Below, in pieces: positions 1 to 4,768 of a DNA stretch of 6,139 bases. Position numbers and translations under genes: made by a program. Every line of letters begins with the position of its first letter. Position 1 is the first letter of the stretch. Origin of the DNA: JAAZHK01 sp964536075 (GTDB lineage: Bacteria > Bacillota_I > Bacilli_A > RF39 > UBA660); the NCBI GenBank assembly GCA_964536075.1, contig CAZHWO010000036.1:1-6139 (forward strand), read 5' to 3'. The notes under the pieces were generated by a model. The model saw only the letters and a program-made list of their open reading frames with translations. It had not been told where the DNA came from and ran no database searches.

Positions 1-428
1 ACATTCCCATCATATATATAATTTCTTATTGTTCTTGCTGTTATTTCTAATAATCCTTGCTCAGTCAATTCATATGCCACTACTTCTGGTGATTTCTTTT
101 CTTCTTTTATCATCTTTTCAATTAATTCTATTGTTTTTATGTCTGATCCTATTTTTAAATCTTGTCCTTTTGCTCTCATATTAGCTTTATATTCATCATT
201 TGATATATCTGCACTATATACTTTTATTTCTTCATAATATGTTGTTAAATTAGTTGTTAAACCTCTTTTTATTTCTCTTCTTATTGTTCTTTCATTTTTA
301 TTTAATAATTCAGCTATTTCTTTATTAGATTTATGTTCATTATTATGCCATCTTTCTATCATTGTCTTTTCTGCATACGTCAGGTGTTTATATTTTTTTA
401 TTTCTTTGGTATAATTAATAAGACACAT
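1..428 (-). CDS. IS30-family transposase, N-terminal part (cut by window edge)
   Basis: The first 142 residues of a transposase are visible; the catalytic DDE core lies beyond the window edge. The N-terminus contains a helix-turn-helix of the IS30 type, residues about 15-58 (HLTYAEKTMIERW, then KEIAELLNKNERTIRREIKRG). This domain binds the element's ends in the family. A second putative DNA-binding stretch follows at about 100-140 (KSPEVVAYELTEQG, then ITARTIRNYIYDG), in the usual IS30 order. The ATG at 428 is chosen because GGAGGT lies 5 nt upstream (434-439) and the frame is open without a stop to base 1. The codon choice is strongly A-rich (AGA, ATA, AAA). The gene follows gerM in the same direction. 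Family assignment is by recognised motifs; the exact IS cannot be named. Confidence 0.87.
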   Translation of the reverse strand, partial: MCLINYTKEIKKYKHLTYAEKTMIERWHNNEHKSNKEIAELLNKNERTIRREIKRGLTTNLTTYYEEIKVYSADISNDEYKANMRAKGQDLKIGSDIKTIELIEKMIKEEKKSPEVVAYELTEQGLLEITARTIRNYIYDGN

Positions 429-489
429 ATTTTACCTCCAATGTTTTGTTTTCCAACTACATTGTATCATAGGTAATTCTATGTGTCTT
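420..489. repeat. 10-bp perfect inverted repeat around the transposase leader
   Basis: AAGACACATA at 420-429 and its exact reverse complement TATGTGTCTT at 480-489 enclose 50 bp. The inner arm contains the transposase start codon (426-428). The outer arm contains the -35 box. In a transcript entering from gerM the two arms can pair and cover the start codon; in a transcript from the element's own promoter the outer arm is absent. It could also, or instead, be a transposase binding site. Confidence 0.75.
461..489 (-). promoter_or_regulatory. Promoter of the IS30 transposase
   Basis: On the minus strand an extended -10 box TGATACAAT lies at 469-461, with core TACAAT (5 of 6 matches to TATAAT). 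A -35-like AAGACA lies at 489-484 (4 of 6 matches to TTGACA) with a 17-bp spacer. The predicted RNA start is near 454, about 15 nt before the GGAGGT ribosome binding site. The -35 box lies inside one arm of the inverted repeat at 480-489, so RNA made from this promoter lacks that arm. Confidence 0.65.
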
Positions 490-492
490 TTT

Positions 493-1443
493 TTATGTCC
501 TTTTCGGACACTTACTTTTTCCATTTATATTGATAACTTTGATTTCTTTACCATTAACTTTAAATAAAAGATTTTCGACTTCATAATTTTCAAAGATACT
601 ATAAGATATTGTATAAGTAACCTCTTCTAAAATATCATTATTACTTAGTAAATTCTCATTAAAATTTAAACTAATAATATCTTTATAAATATTATAATCC
701 AAGAGGGTGGCTTTAGCATTTAAATAACTAATTAAATTGGTTTGATATATATGATCACTAGCTAGACTATCAACAATTACTTCAATTTTATTTCGGGTAT
801 CATTAACAAATTTAGTTACTGGTACATATTCCTCATCATCGTTAATATAATAAATGGTCACCTTGGTCACATTCTTAGAATTACTTATCTCATATTGTTT
901 ATTAATCCCAAAACTTCGATCAAGGATACTAGGTAATTTAATATTCGTTTGCGGTAAATTAATTAAGATTTGGCCATTAACCAAGATTCTAACACTGGAT
1001 ATACCATCTAAATCACTTAAAGTAAAGACCAGGGCTTCAATGACTTTTTCTTCTAGTCTTTTATCAACATTTAATAAACTATCACTAAAATCCAAAGTTA
1101 TACATTTATTCTCAATATAAGCATTATTTAACGTCGTTCCTTTGGGAATGATCGCCCCTAAATTATTAGGTAATTGATTTTTTTTATTAATAATTAGATA
1201 ACCAACTAATTCTCTAGCTTTATCCAATAATTGGTTACTGGTTATTAATATTTTTTCTTTTACTAAATAATTATTTTTATCCAATAAATAAATACTACTA
1301 GTATTAAAGTTATTAACATATTCGATTCTATAGTTAGTAGCTCTTTTAATTAAATTTTCTTTAGGAAATAAATAGATAACTAAAAAAATAAAGACACTCA
1401 TAGTAGTTATTAAGATCTTTCTTAACGCTTTTCTTTTTAACAT
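493..1443 (-). CDS. gerM: GerM-like protein with two GerMN domains
   Basis: This is a 316-residue sporulation protein. A membrane anchor lies at about residues 9-26 after a basic MLKRKALRK start. Two GerMN domains follow at about 70-165 and 192-303; each has the family pattern of a central LDFS or LNFN strand and ends in a VNG turn (ILVNGQI at 153-159, FKVNGKEI at 294-301). In Bacillus, GerM is made in the mother cell and is needed to assemble the SpoIIIA-SpoIIQ channel between mother cell and forespore. There it is a lipoprotein of about 366 residues; here no lipobox cysteine is visible and a transmembrane anchor takes its place. The ATG at 1443 has AGGTGA at 1453-1448. The last eight or so residues (SKCPKRT) run into the IS end and may not be native. 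It is preceded by the gerE terminator; no convincing promoter of its own was found. Confidence 0.85.
   Translation of the reverse strand: MLKRKALRKILITTMSVFIFLVIYLFPKENLIKRATNYRIEYVNNFNTSSIYLLDKNNYLVKEKILITSNQLLDKARELVGYLIINKKNQLPNNLGAIIPKGTTLNNAYIENKCITLDFSDSLLNVDKRLEEKVIEALVFTLSDLDGISSVRILVNGQILINLPQTNIKLPSILDRSFGINKQYEISNSKNVTKVTIYYINDDEEYVPVTKFVNDTRNKIEVIVDSLASDHIYQTNLISYLNAKATLLDYNIYKDIISLNFNENLLSNNDILEEVTYTISYSIFENYEVENLLFKVNGKEIKVININGKSKCPKRT
495..511. repeat. Short hairpin at the gerM / IS junction
   Basis: TGTCC (496-500) and GGACA (506-510) form a 5-bp stem with a 5-nt loop; on the minus-strand RNA a G-U pair extends it by one. On that strand it is followed by a run of A, not T, so it is not an intrinsic terminator for gerM. 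It overlaps the last gerM codons and may be part of the IS terminal repeat. Confidence 0.5.
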
Positions 1444-1466
1444 TATATCACCTGTTTTATCATATG

Positions 1467-1493
1467 AAAAATCGTACTAAAAAAGTACGATTT
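1467..1493 (-). terminator. Intrinsic terminator after gerE
   Basis: A perfect 10-bp stem (AAATCGTACT, 1493-1484, with AGTACGATTT, 1478-1469) has a 5-nt loop and ends in a run of five T on the minus strand, three of them within the stem. The stem begins within the gerE stop codon (1494-1492). The T run is short, so termination may be partial, which would let some transcripts continue into gerM. Confidence 0.75.
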
Positions 1494-1698
1494 ATATGGA
1501 TATTTCATTAAGTTTTAATAGCTCAACAACAGCGCCTGCACGGCCTTTAACTCCTAGTTTTTGCATAACATTGGAGATGTGATTTCTAACTGTCTTTTCG
1601 CTAATCTTTAATAGAATAGCTATTTCTTTAGTTGTTTTATTTAAAACTAATTGATCAAACACTTCTTTTTCCCTTTTGGTTAAAATTTTTTTACCCAT
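1492..1698 (-). CDS. gerE: GerE, late mother-cell transcription regulator
   Basis: This 68-residue protein is almost entirely a LuxR/FixJ-type helix-turn-helix. It is very close to Bacillus GerE (74 residues): LTKREKEVF at residues 6-14, KTTKEIA at 21-27, SEKTVRNHISN at 33-43, MQKLGVKGR at 45-53 and AVVELLKL at 56-63 can all be recognised. GerE dimers bind DNA and switch late sigma-K genes, including spore coat genes, on or off in the mother cell. The ATG at 1698 is preferred, because GAGGG precedes it and the family starts about here. An in-frame TTG at 1722 would add eight residues overlapping that ribosome binding site. The gene lies between spoIIIAH and gerM, with a sigma-K-like promoter upstream and a strong hairpin terminator at its stop codon. 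Confidence 0.93.
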   Translation of the reverse strand: MGKKILTKREKEVFDQLVLNKTTKEIAILLKISEKTVRNHISNVMQKLGVKGRAGAVVELLKLNEISI

Positions 1699-1743
1699 TA
1701 TATCCCTCACTTTCCTAAGCAAGTGGTTAATAATTACTCATAT

Positions 1744-1775
1744 TATTTTATGAAGGATTTATAAAATGGTGTCAA
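1744..1775 (-). promoter_or_regulatory. Sigma-K-type promoter of gerE
   Basis: On the minus strand CATAAAATA at 1752-1744 fits the sigma-K -10 consensus CATAnnnTA exactly. It is preceded by the TTGACACC stretch, whose second AC lies 16 bp upstream of the -10, the spacing of the sigma-K -35 element. Bacillus gerE is transcribed by sigma-K, which supports this reading. The same stretch holds a perfect TTGACA (1775-1770) 17 bp from CATAAA, so weak use by the vegetative sigma factor is also possible. The predicted start is near 1737, about 39 nt before the gerE ATG. Confidence 0.6.
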
Positions 1776-1779
1776 CTTA

Positions 1780-2292
1780 TTAATCTTCAAATTTAACTGA
1801 AACAAACATTTTATCAGTAAATTCTTCTTGAACTAAGCGCATAATGTTATTAGCTAAAGCTTTATCATGATCTTTAGTTACTAAAACAACACTTACCTGA
1901 TCATCTTCAATTTTAACAAAACTATCTAATTTCAAAGCATTTTTTATCTTTGCTTCAATTTTTTCTTCTCGACCTTGAATATCCGTTAATAATTTTAATT
2001 GCTCATAAATATTATTCTTTTCTTCCGCGGTTTTATTTACATCGGTTAAATTACTTTCCAAGTCTTCTTTGATACTTAGTCTTTCACTATCTAAACTAAC
2101 ACGCATTGCTGTCAACAAATCACTCTCTTCTACCTGAACAACTACTTCATCTGTTTTATCAGTCTTTTCTGTTGACACATATGAATTATTATTTGATAAC
2201 AATAATTCATTAGGCATAGTTATATAATATACACTAAGTACTAATATCAAACTAAATAGAGTCAAAAACCATAAACTTTGCTTATTAATCAT
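1780..2292 (-). CDS. spoIIIAH: SpoIIIAH-like sporulation channel protein
   Basis: This 170-residue protein has one N-terminal membrane segment (about 7-24), a low-complexity Ser/Thr/Asp linker (about 33-50), a charged helical stretch (about 56-118) and a C-terminal alpha/beta domain (about 105-168). The C-terminal part resembles the ring-building domain shared with YscJ/FliF proteins (REEKIEAKIKNAL, then VSVVLVTKDHDKALANNIMRLV). In Bacillus, SpoIIIAH sits in the mother-cell membrane and pairs with forespore SpoIIQ to form a channel; it has about 218 residues, so this is a shorter version. The ATG at 2292 has GGGAGGA upstream at about 2304-2298. None of spoIIIAA to spoIIIAG is present beside it. 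There is no terminator between it and gerE, so the two may share a transcript. Assignment rests on overall layout and C-terminal pattern. Confidence 0.82.
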   Translation of the reverse strand: MINKQSLWFLTLFSLILVLSVYYITMPNELLLSNNNSYVSTEKTDKTDEVVVQVEESDLLTAMRVSLDSERLSIKEDLESNLTDVNKTAEEKNNIYEQLKLLTDIQGREEKIEAKIKNALKLDSFVKIEDDQVSVVLVTKDHDKALANNIMRLVQEEFTDKMFVSVKFED

Positions 2293-2314
2293 AAGTATCC
2301 TCCCTTTACAATAA

Positions 2315-2342
2315 ATTATATTAAAAAAAGAAGATAATATGC
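2315..2342 (-). promoter_or_regulatory. Candidate sigma-E-type promoter of spoIIIAH
   Basis: On the minus strand GCATATT (2342-2336) matches the sigma-E -35 pattern, and AATATAAT (2322-2315) matches 6 of 8 bases of the -10 CATACAAT, with a 13-bp spacer at the short end of the usual range. Sigma-E drives the spoIIIA operon in Bacillus. The -35 lies in the loop region of the terminator of the preceding gene. The -10 also reads TATAAT, but no vegetative -35 lies 17 bp upstream (AGCATA). Confidence 0.4.
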
Positions 2343-2354
2343 TTAATATCTTCT
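2323..2354 (-). terminator. Intrinsic terminator after the sigma-like gene
   Basis: AGAAGATA (2354-2347) pairs with TATCTTCT (2336-2329) around a 10-nt loop, followed on the minus strand by a run of seven T (2329-2323, the first shared with the stem). The stem begins inside the TAG stop codon (2355-2353). The stem is AT-rich but the T run is good. Confidence 0.75.
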
Positions 2355-3186
2355 AGCTATTTAATTTTTCTATAGATGTCTTAATTAGACGTTTAACATG
2401 TGTATGACTTATTCCCGTTTTTCGCGCAATCTGTCCACCATTTAGAAAAGCTTTAGTCAAATAAAGATCCATAATAATTCGTTCTTTAGGTTTTAATCGT
2501 TCAAATAAAATATTTTTTTCTGCTTGATCTAAATCGTATAAATAATTTAATCTAATATTCTTTTGTTCTTCTTCAGTAATGATACCAGTTTCTAAATATT
2601 GACTAATACGGAATAAAGATCTTTTAACAATGCGGCAGAAAAAACCAGGGGAAGAATAATTTAATAAATCGCTGATCTGTTGAAAAGTTAACGGTTTACC
2701 TGTTATAAAACCATATTTTAGTTCCATAACGTACTTATCTAGAGGAGGTAAAATGGTTAAAGCTTTACGAAGGGCTTCTTTTTCCATTATAACTTCCACT
2801 TTTTCTTCTATGGAAGGAAGACTTTTATCATAAACAATATCATGTAAGGTCAGCTCTCTTTTACCATCATCAGACATATCTCTTTCTAAACTATCTAAAT
2901 ATTCCCACTTTTTTTCTTGTCGCGAAAGATATTTATTAATATCCCAGTGAATGTAATTTGACACATAGAAATTAAAATTACCTTTATTAACATCATAAGT
3001 ATTAAGAGCTTTAAGTACTGCCATCTTAGCAATATTTTCTAAATCTTGGTTAATCAATGGAAAACAGTAATCTTCCCGAACAATATATCTTATCAAAGGA
3101 ATAGTTCCTATTAAAATCATTTCGATAGCTTCCTGATTGCCCAACTTCATCTGATTATACCAATATTCAAATGATTCCTTTCTCAA
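2353..3186 (-). CDS. Sigma-70-family protein with two region-4-like domains
   Basis: This 277-residue protein has the outline of an RNA polymerase sigma factor. Residues about 15-92 look like region 2: a helix with LIRYIVRE, then DLENIAKMAVLKALNTYD, then KGNFNFYVSNYIHWDINKYLSRQEK, where core binding and -10 recognition occur in the family. No region 3 is apparent. Residues about 127-198 look like region 4, with LPPLDKYVMELKYGF and helix-turn-helix LTFQQISDLLNYSSPGF. A second, similar unit follows at about 218-276: LKPKERIIMDLYLT, then GGQIARKTGISHTHVKRLIKTSIEKL. Two consecutive region-4-like units are unusual. The start is TTG at 3186, backed by a strong AGGAGGT 7 nt upstream; no ATG has comparable support. 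It lies between efp and spoIIIAH, suggesting a role in sporulation, but it does not read as an ordinary SigE, SigF, SigG or SigK. A non-sigma regulator derived from a sigma factor is also possible. Confidence 0.72.
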   Translation of the reverse strand: MRKESFEYWYNQMKLGNQEAIEMILIGTIPLIRYIVREDYCFPLINQDLENIAKMAVLKALNTYDVNKGNFNFYVSNYIHWDINKYLSRQEKKWEYLDSLERDMSDDGKRELTLHDIVYDKSLPSIEEKVEVIMEKEALRKALTILPPLDKYVMELKYGFITGKPLTFQQISDLLNYSSPGFFCRIVKRSLFRISQYLETGIITEEEQKNIRLNYLYDLDQAEKNILFERLKPKERIIMDLYLTKAFLNGGQIARKTGISHTHVKRLIKTSIEKLNS

Positions 3187-3207
3187 TTATAGTACCTCCT
3201 AAATAAC

Positions 3208-3235
3208 AAAAAAGAGCCTAATATATTATGCTCTT
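3208..3235 (-). terminator. Intrinsic terminator at the end of efp
   Basis: AAGAGC (3235-3230) pairs with GCTCTT (3217-3212), with TAATA/TATTA complementarity further inside, followed by a run of six T (3213-3208). The 5' arm lies in the last efp codons and the stop codon (3228-3226) is within the hairpin. It separates the rpmG-efp unit from the sigma-like gene, whose ribosome binding site begins about ten bases further on. Confidence 0.75.
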
Positions 3236-3792
3236 GAGACGTATTTACCATCTTTTGTTGACACTAAAATAGACTCTCCATCGTTAATAAATAATGGAAC
3301 TTTAACAACCATGCCCGTTTCTAAAGTAGCGTCTTTCATCGCACTACTTGTCGTATTACCTTTTACTCCGGGTTCTGTACTAGTTATTTTCATTTCTATT
3401 TTATCAGGTAAAGATATCCCCAAAATTTCCCCTTGATAAGAAGTAATTATAACTTCTAAGTTCTCTTTTAAGTACATACTGTCTGATCCAATTTGACTTT
3501 TGTTTAGTTCAATTTGTTCATAAGTTTCCATATTCATAAAATAATAGGTATCCCCCATATTATAAAGGAATTGCATATTTCTTTTTTCAATAAGCGCTGT
3601 ATCAACCTTAGTAGCTGAATTAAAAGTAATTTCAATAGTTGCGCCTGATCGCAAATTTTTCAATTTAGCGCGCACAAAGGCCGCCCCTTTTCCTGGTTTA
3701 ACATGTTGGAAATCTAAAACCGTATAAATATTATTCTCATAAAGAATCGTTACACCAGTCTTAAAATCATTAACATTAATACTTGCTGCCAT
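3226..3792 (-). CDS. efp: Elongation factor P
   Basis: This is a complete EF-P of 188 residues, close to the usual length of about 185. EF-P binds between the ribosomal P and E sites and relieves stalling at runs of proline. The N-terminal KOW-like domain carries the exposed loop HVKPGKGAAF with Lys35 at its tip; in other bacteria this lysine is modified (5-aminopentanol in Bacillus, lysylation in enterobacteria). Two OB-type domains follow, ending in the EF-P signature region KVPLFINDGESILVSTKDGKYVSR. No modification genes are in view. The ATG at 3792 is preceded by AAGGAGG, which overlaps the stop codon of rpmG, so the two genes are probably translated in a coupled way from one mRNA. A terminator overlaps the stop codon. 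In Bacillus efp also lies beside the spoIIIA operon, matching the neighbourhood here. Confidence 0.98.
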   Translation of the reverse strand: MAASINVNDFKTGVTILYENNIYTVLDFQHVKPGKGAAFVRAKLKNLRSGATIEITFNSATKVDTALIEKRNMQFLYNMGDTYYFMNMETYEQIELNKSQIGSDSMYLKENLEVIITSYQGEILGISLPDKIEMKITSTEPGVKGNTTSSAMKDATLETGMVVKVPLFINDGESILVSTKDGKYVSRA

Positions 3793-3804
3793 TTAAACGC
3801 CTCC

Positions 3805-3969
3805 TTATTTTTTTTCTTTATGTGGGGTATTTTTTCGACATTTAGAACAAAATTTGTTTAATTCTAAACGTTCCGTTGTCGTTTTTACATTTTTTTCTGT
3901 ACGATAGTTCTCATTATTGCATACCGTACAAACTAAAGTCTTACCTTGTCTATTCCCTACTTTGGCCAT
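3805..3969 (-). CDS. rpmG: 50S ribosomal protein L33, zinc-binding type
   Basis: This 54-residue protein of the large ribosomal subunit has the L33 layout KTLVCTVCNNENYRTEKN and FCSKCRKNTPHKE. Cys14, Cys17, Cys41 and Cys44 form two CxxC pairs, so this is the zinc-carrying form rather than the cysteine-free paralogue many Firmicutes induce under zinc limitation. The ATG at 3969 is chosen because AAGGAGGG lies just upstream and MAKVGNRQGK fits the family. An in-frame ATG at 4023 would run through the promoter -10 box and add 18 residues unlike L33. The gene has its own promoter and is coupled to efp, whose ribosome binding site overlaps the rpmG stop codon. Confidence 0.96.
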   Translation of the reverse strand: MAKVGNRQGKTLVCTVCNNENYRTEKNVKTTTERLELNKFCSKCRKNTPHKEKK

Positions 3970-3989
3970 TATATCCCTCCTTGTTTCTA

Positions 3990-4004
3990 TTGGTATTATA
4001 CCAA
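3990..4004. promoter_or_regulatory. Operator-like palindrome over the rpmG -10 box
   Basis: TTGGTAT (3990-3996) and ATACCAA (3998-4004) are perfect 7-bp arms around one central base, covering the -10 region. The same octamer TTTGGTAT recurs in the same orientation over the -35 (4024-4017) and the -10 (4005-3998), 19 bp apart. This could be a repressor site; no regulator can be named, and an extended -10 in AT-rich DNA makes such symmetry fairly easy to get by chance. Confidence 0.35.
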
Positions 4005-4023
4005 AAAAATGCTTAAATACCAA
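3995..4023 (-). promoter_or_regulatory. Vegetative promoter of rpmG-efp
   Basis: On the minus strand TTGGTA (4023-4018, 4 of 6 matches to TTGACA) and a perfect TATAAT (4000-3995) are 17 bp apart, and TGG before the -10 gives an extended -10. The predicted start is near 3988, leaving a leader of about 19 nt with the AAGGAGGG ribosome binding site. It lies directly after the yebC stop codon. Confidence 0.75.
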
Positions 4024-4037
4024 ACAATTTTCTTTTT

Positions 4038-4757
4038 TTATTCACTTAAATTATAATATACACTCTGAACATCATCCAGATCTTCTAAATCTTCCACCAA
4101 TTTCATGACTTTTTCCTGTCCTTCTTCATCCAAAGTTATTTCCATGTTAGGAATAAAGGTTACTTCGGAAGTTAAAAAATTCGTTATGCCAGCCTGTTCT
4201 AAAGCCTCTTTTACTTTAATAAAATCATTTACTTTCGTGATTATTTCATAATTATCTTCATTAACTTTAAAATCATCAGCTCCAGCATCAATTGCCGTCA
4301 TCATCACTAACTCTTCATCATGGGAATTAGGAACAATAATAATCCCTTTTCGTTCAAACATATAGCTAACTGAACCATCGGTTCCTAAATTTCCACCCCT
4401 TTTAGTAAAGGTACTACGGACAAAAGAAGCTGTACGATTACGATTATCTGTTAAGCAATCGACCATAAAAGCTACGCCTCCAAAGCCATAACCTTCATAA
4501 CGAATACTCTCATATTCTTCTAAATTACCAGCTCCCCGAGCTTTTTCAATGGCCTTGGTAATATTATCTTTGGGCATGTTTTGGCTGCGGGCTTTTTCAA
4601 TAACCATCCTTAAGTTGGGATTATTATTCGGATCTGGATCACCACTTCGAGCAGCAACATATATCTCTTTCGCCAATTTCTGAAAAATTTTGCCTCGTTC
4701 TGCATCGATTAAACCTTTTTTTCTTTTTATTGTTGACCACTTTGAATGTCCACTCAT
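4038..4757 (-). CDS. yebC: YebC/PmpR/TACO1-family protein
   Basis: This is a full-length (239-residue) member of the YebC family, starting with the diagnostic MSGHSKWSTIKRKKGLIDAERGKIFQKLAKEI and continuing with DPNNNPNLRMVIEKARSQNMPKDNI and YEGYGFGGVAFMVDCLTDNRNRT. The family has long been annotated as DNA-binding regulators. Work on bacterial YebC and mitochondrial TACO1 points instead, or as well, to a translation role, helping ribosomes through proline-rich stretches. The ATG at 4757 has AGGAGG at 4770-4765, which overlaps the TAG stop codon of tadC, so the two are likely co-transcribed and translationally coupled. No clear terminator follows it before the rpmG promoter. The nearby efp gene has a related proposed task. 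Confidence 0.96.
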   Translation of the reverse strand: MSGHSKWSTIKRKKGLIDAERGKIFQKLAKEIYVAARSGDPDPNNNPNLRMVIEKARSQNMPKDNITKAIEKARGAGNLEEYESIRYEGYGFGGVAFMVDCLTDNRNRTASFVRSTFTKRGGNLGTDGSVSYMFERKGIIIVPNSHDEELVMMTAIDAGADDFKVNEDNYEIITKVNDFIKVKEALEQAGITNFLTSEVTFIPNMEITLDEEGQEKVMKLVEDLEDLDDVQSVYYNLSE

Positions 4758-4768
4758 CTATGTTCCTC

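Larger units (their letters stand above)
1..515 (-). mobile_element. IS30-family insertion sequence, 5' end only
   Basis: The transposase gene and its promoter leader form one end of an insertion sequence; the rest lies outside the window. The outer boundary is not certain. It should lie near 495-515, where a short hairpin (TGTCC at 496-500, GGACA at 506-510) and an A/T run separate the transposase leader from recognisable GerM coding sequence. The other terminal inverted repeat and the target duplication cannot be seen, so the right limit given here is an estimate. Confidence 0.6.

Noticed and set aside
854..1120. Plus-strand open frame opposite gerM
   Set aside because: It is antisense to the first GerMN domain, has no family resemblance and no supporting context.
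1458..1466. CATATGATA before gerM as a sigma-K or sigma-E -10
   Set aside because: The predicted RNA start would fall inside the gerM ribosome binding site and no -35 lies at a proper distance.
1699..1722. TTG start extending GerE by eight residues
   Set aside because: The ATG at 1698 has its own GAGGG site and fits GerE homologues; the extension reads through that site.
3221..3229. CATAATATA at the end of efp as a sporulation promoter for the sigma-like gene
   Set aside because: The -10 pattern fits CATAnnnTA, but no -35 lies at 14-17 bp and the bases belong to the efp terminator and stop codon.
1441..3969. TATAAT directly before the start codons of rpmG, gerE and gerM (GATATAATG) and of the sigma-like gene
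   Set aside because: Each is the A/T-rich spacer between ribosome binding site and start codon; a promoter there could not yield RNA containing the ribosome binding site.
3970..4023. Upstream ATG extending rpmG by 18 residues
   Set aside because: The extension passes through the promoter -10 and the ribosome binding site, and the added residues do not resemble L33.
3917..4108. Plus-strand open frame over the rpmG promoter
   Set aside because: It overlaps the end of yebC, the promoter and rpmG on the other strand; the product has no recognisable features.
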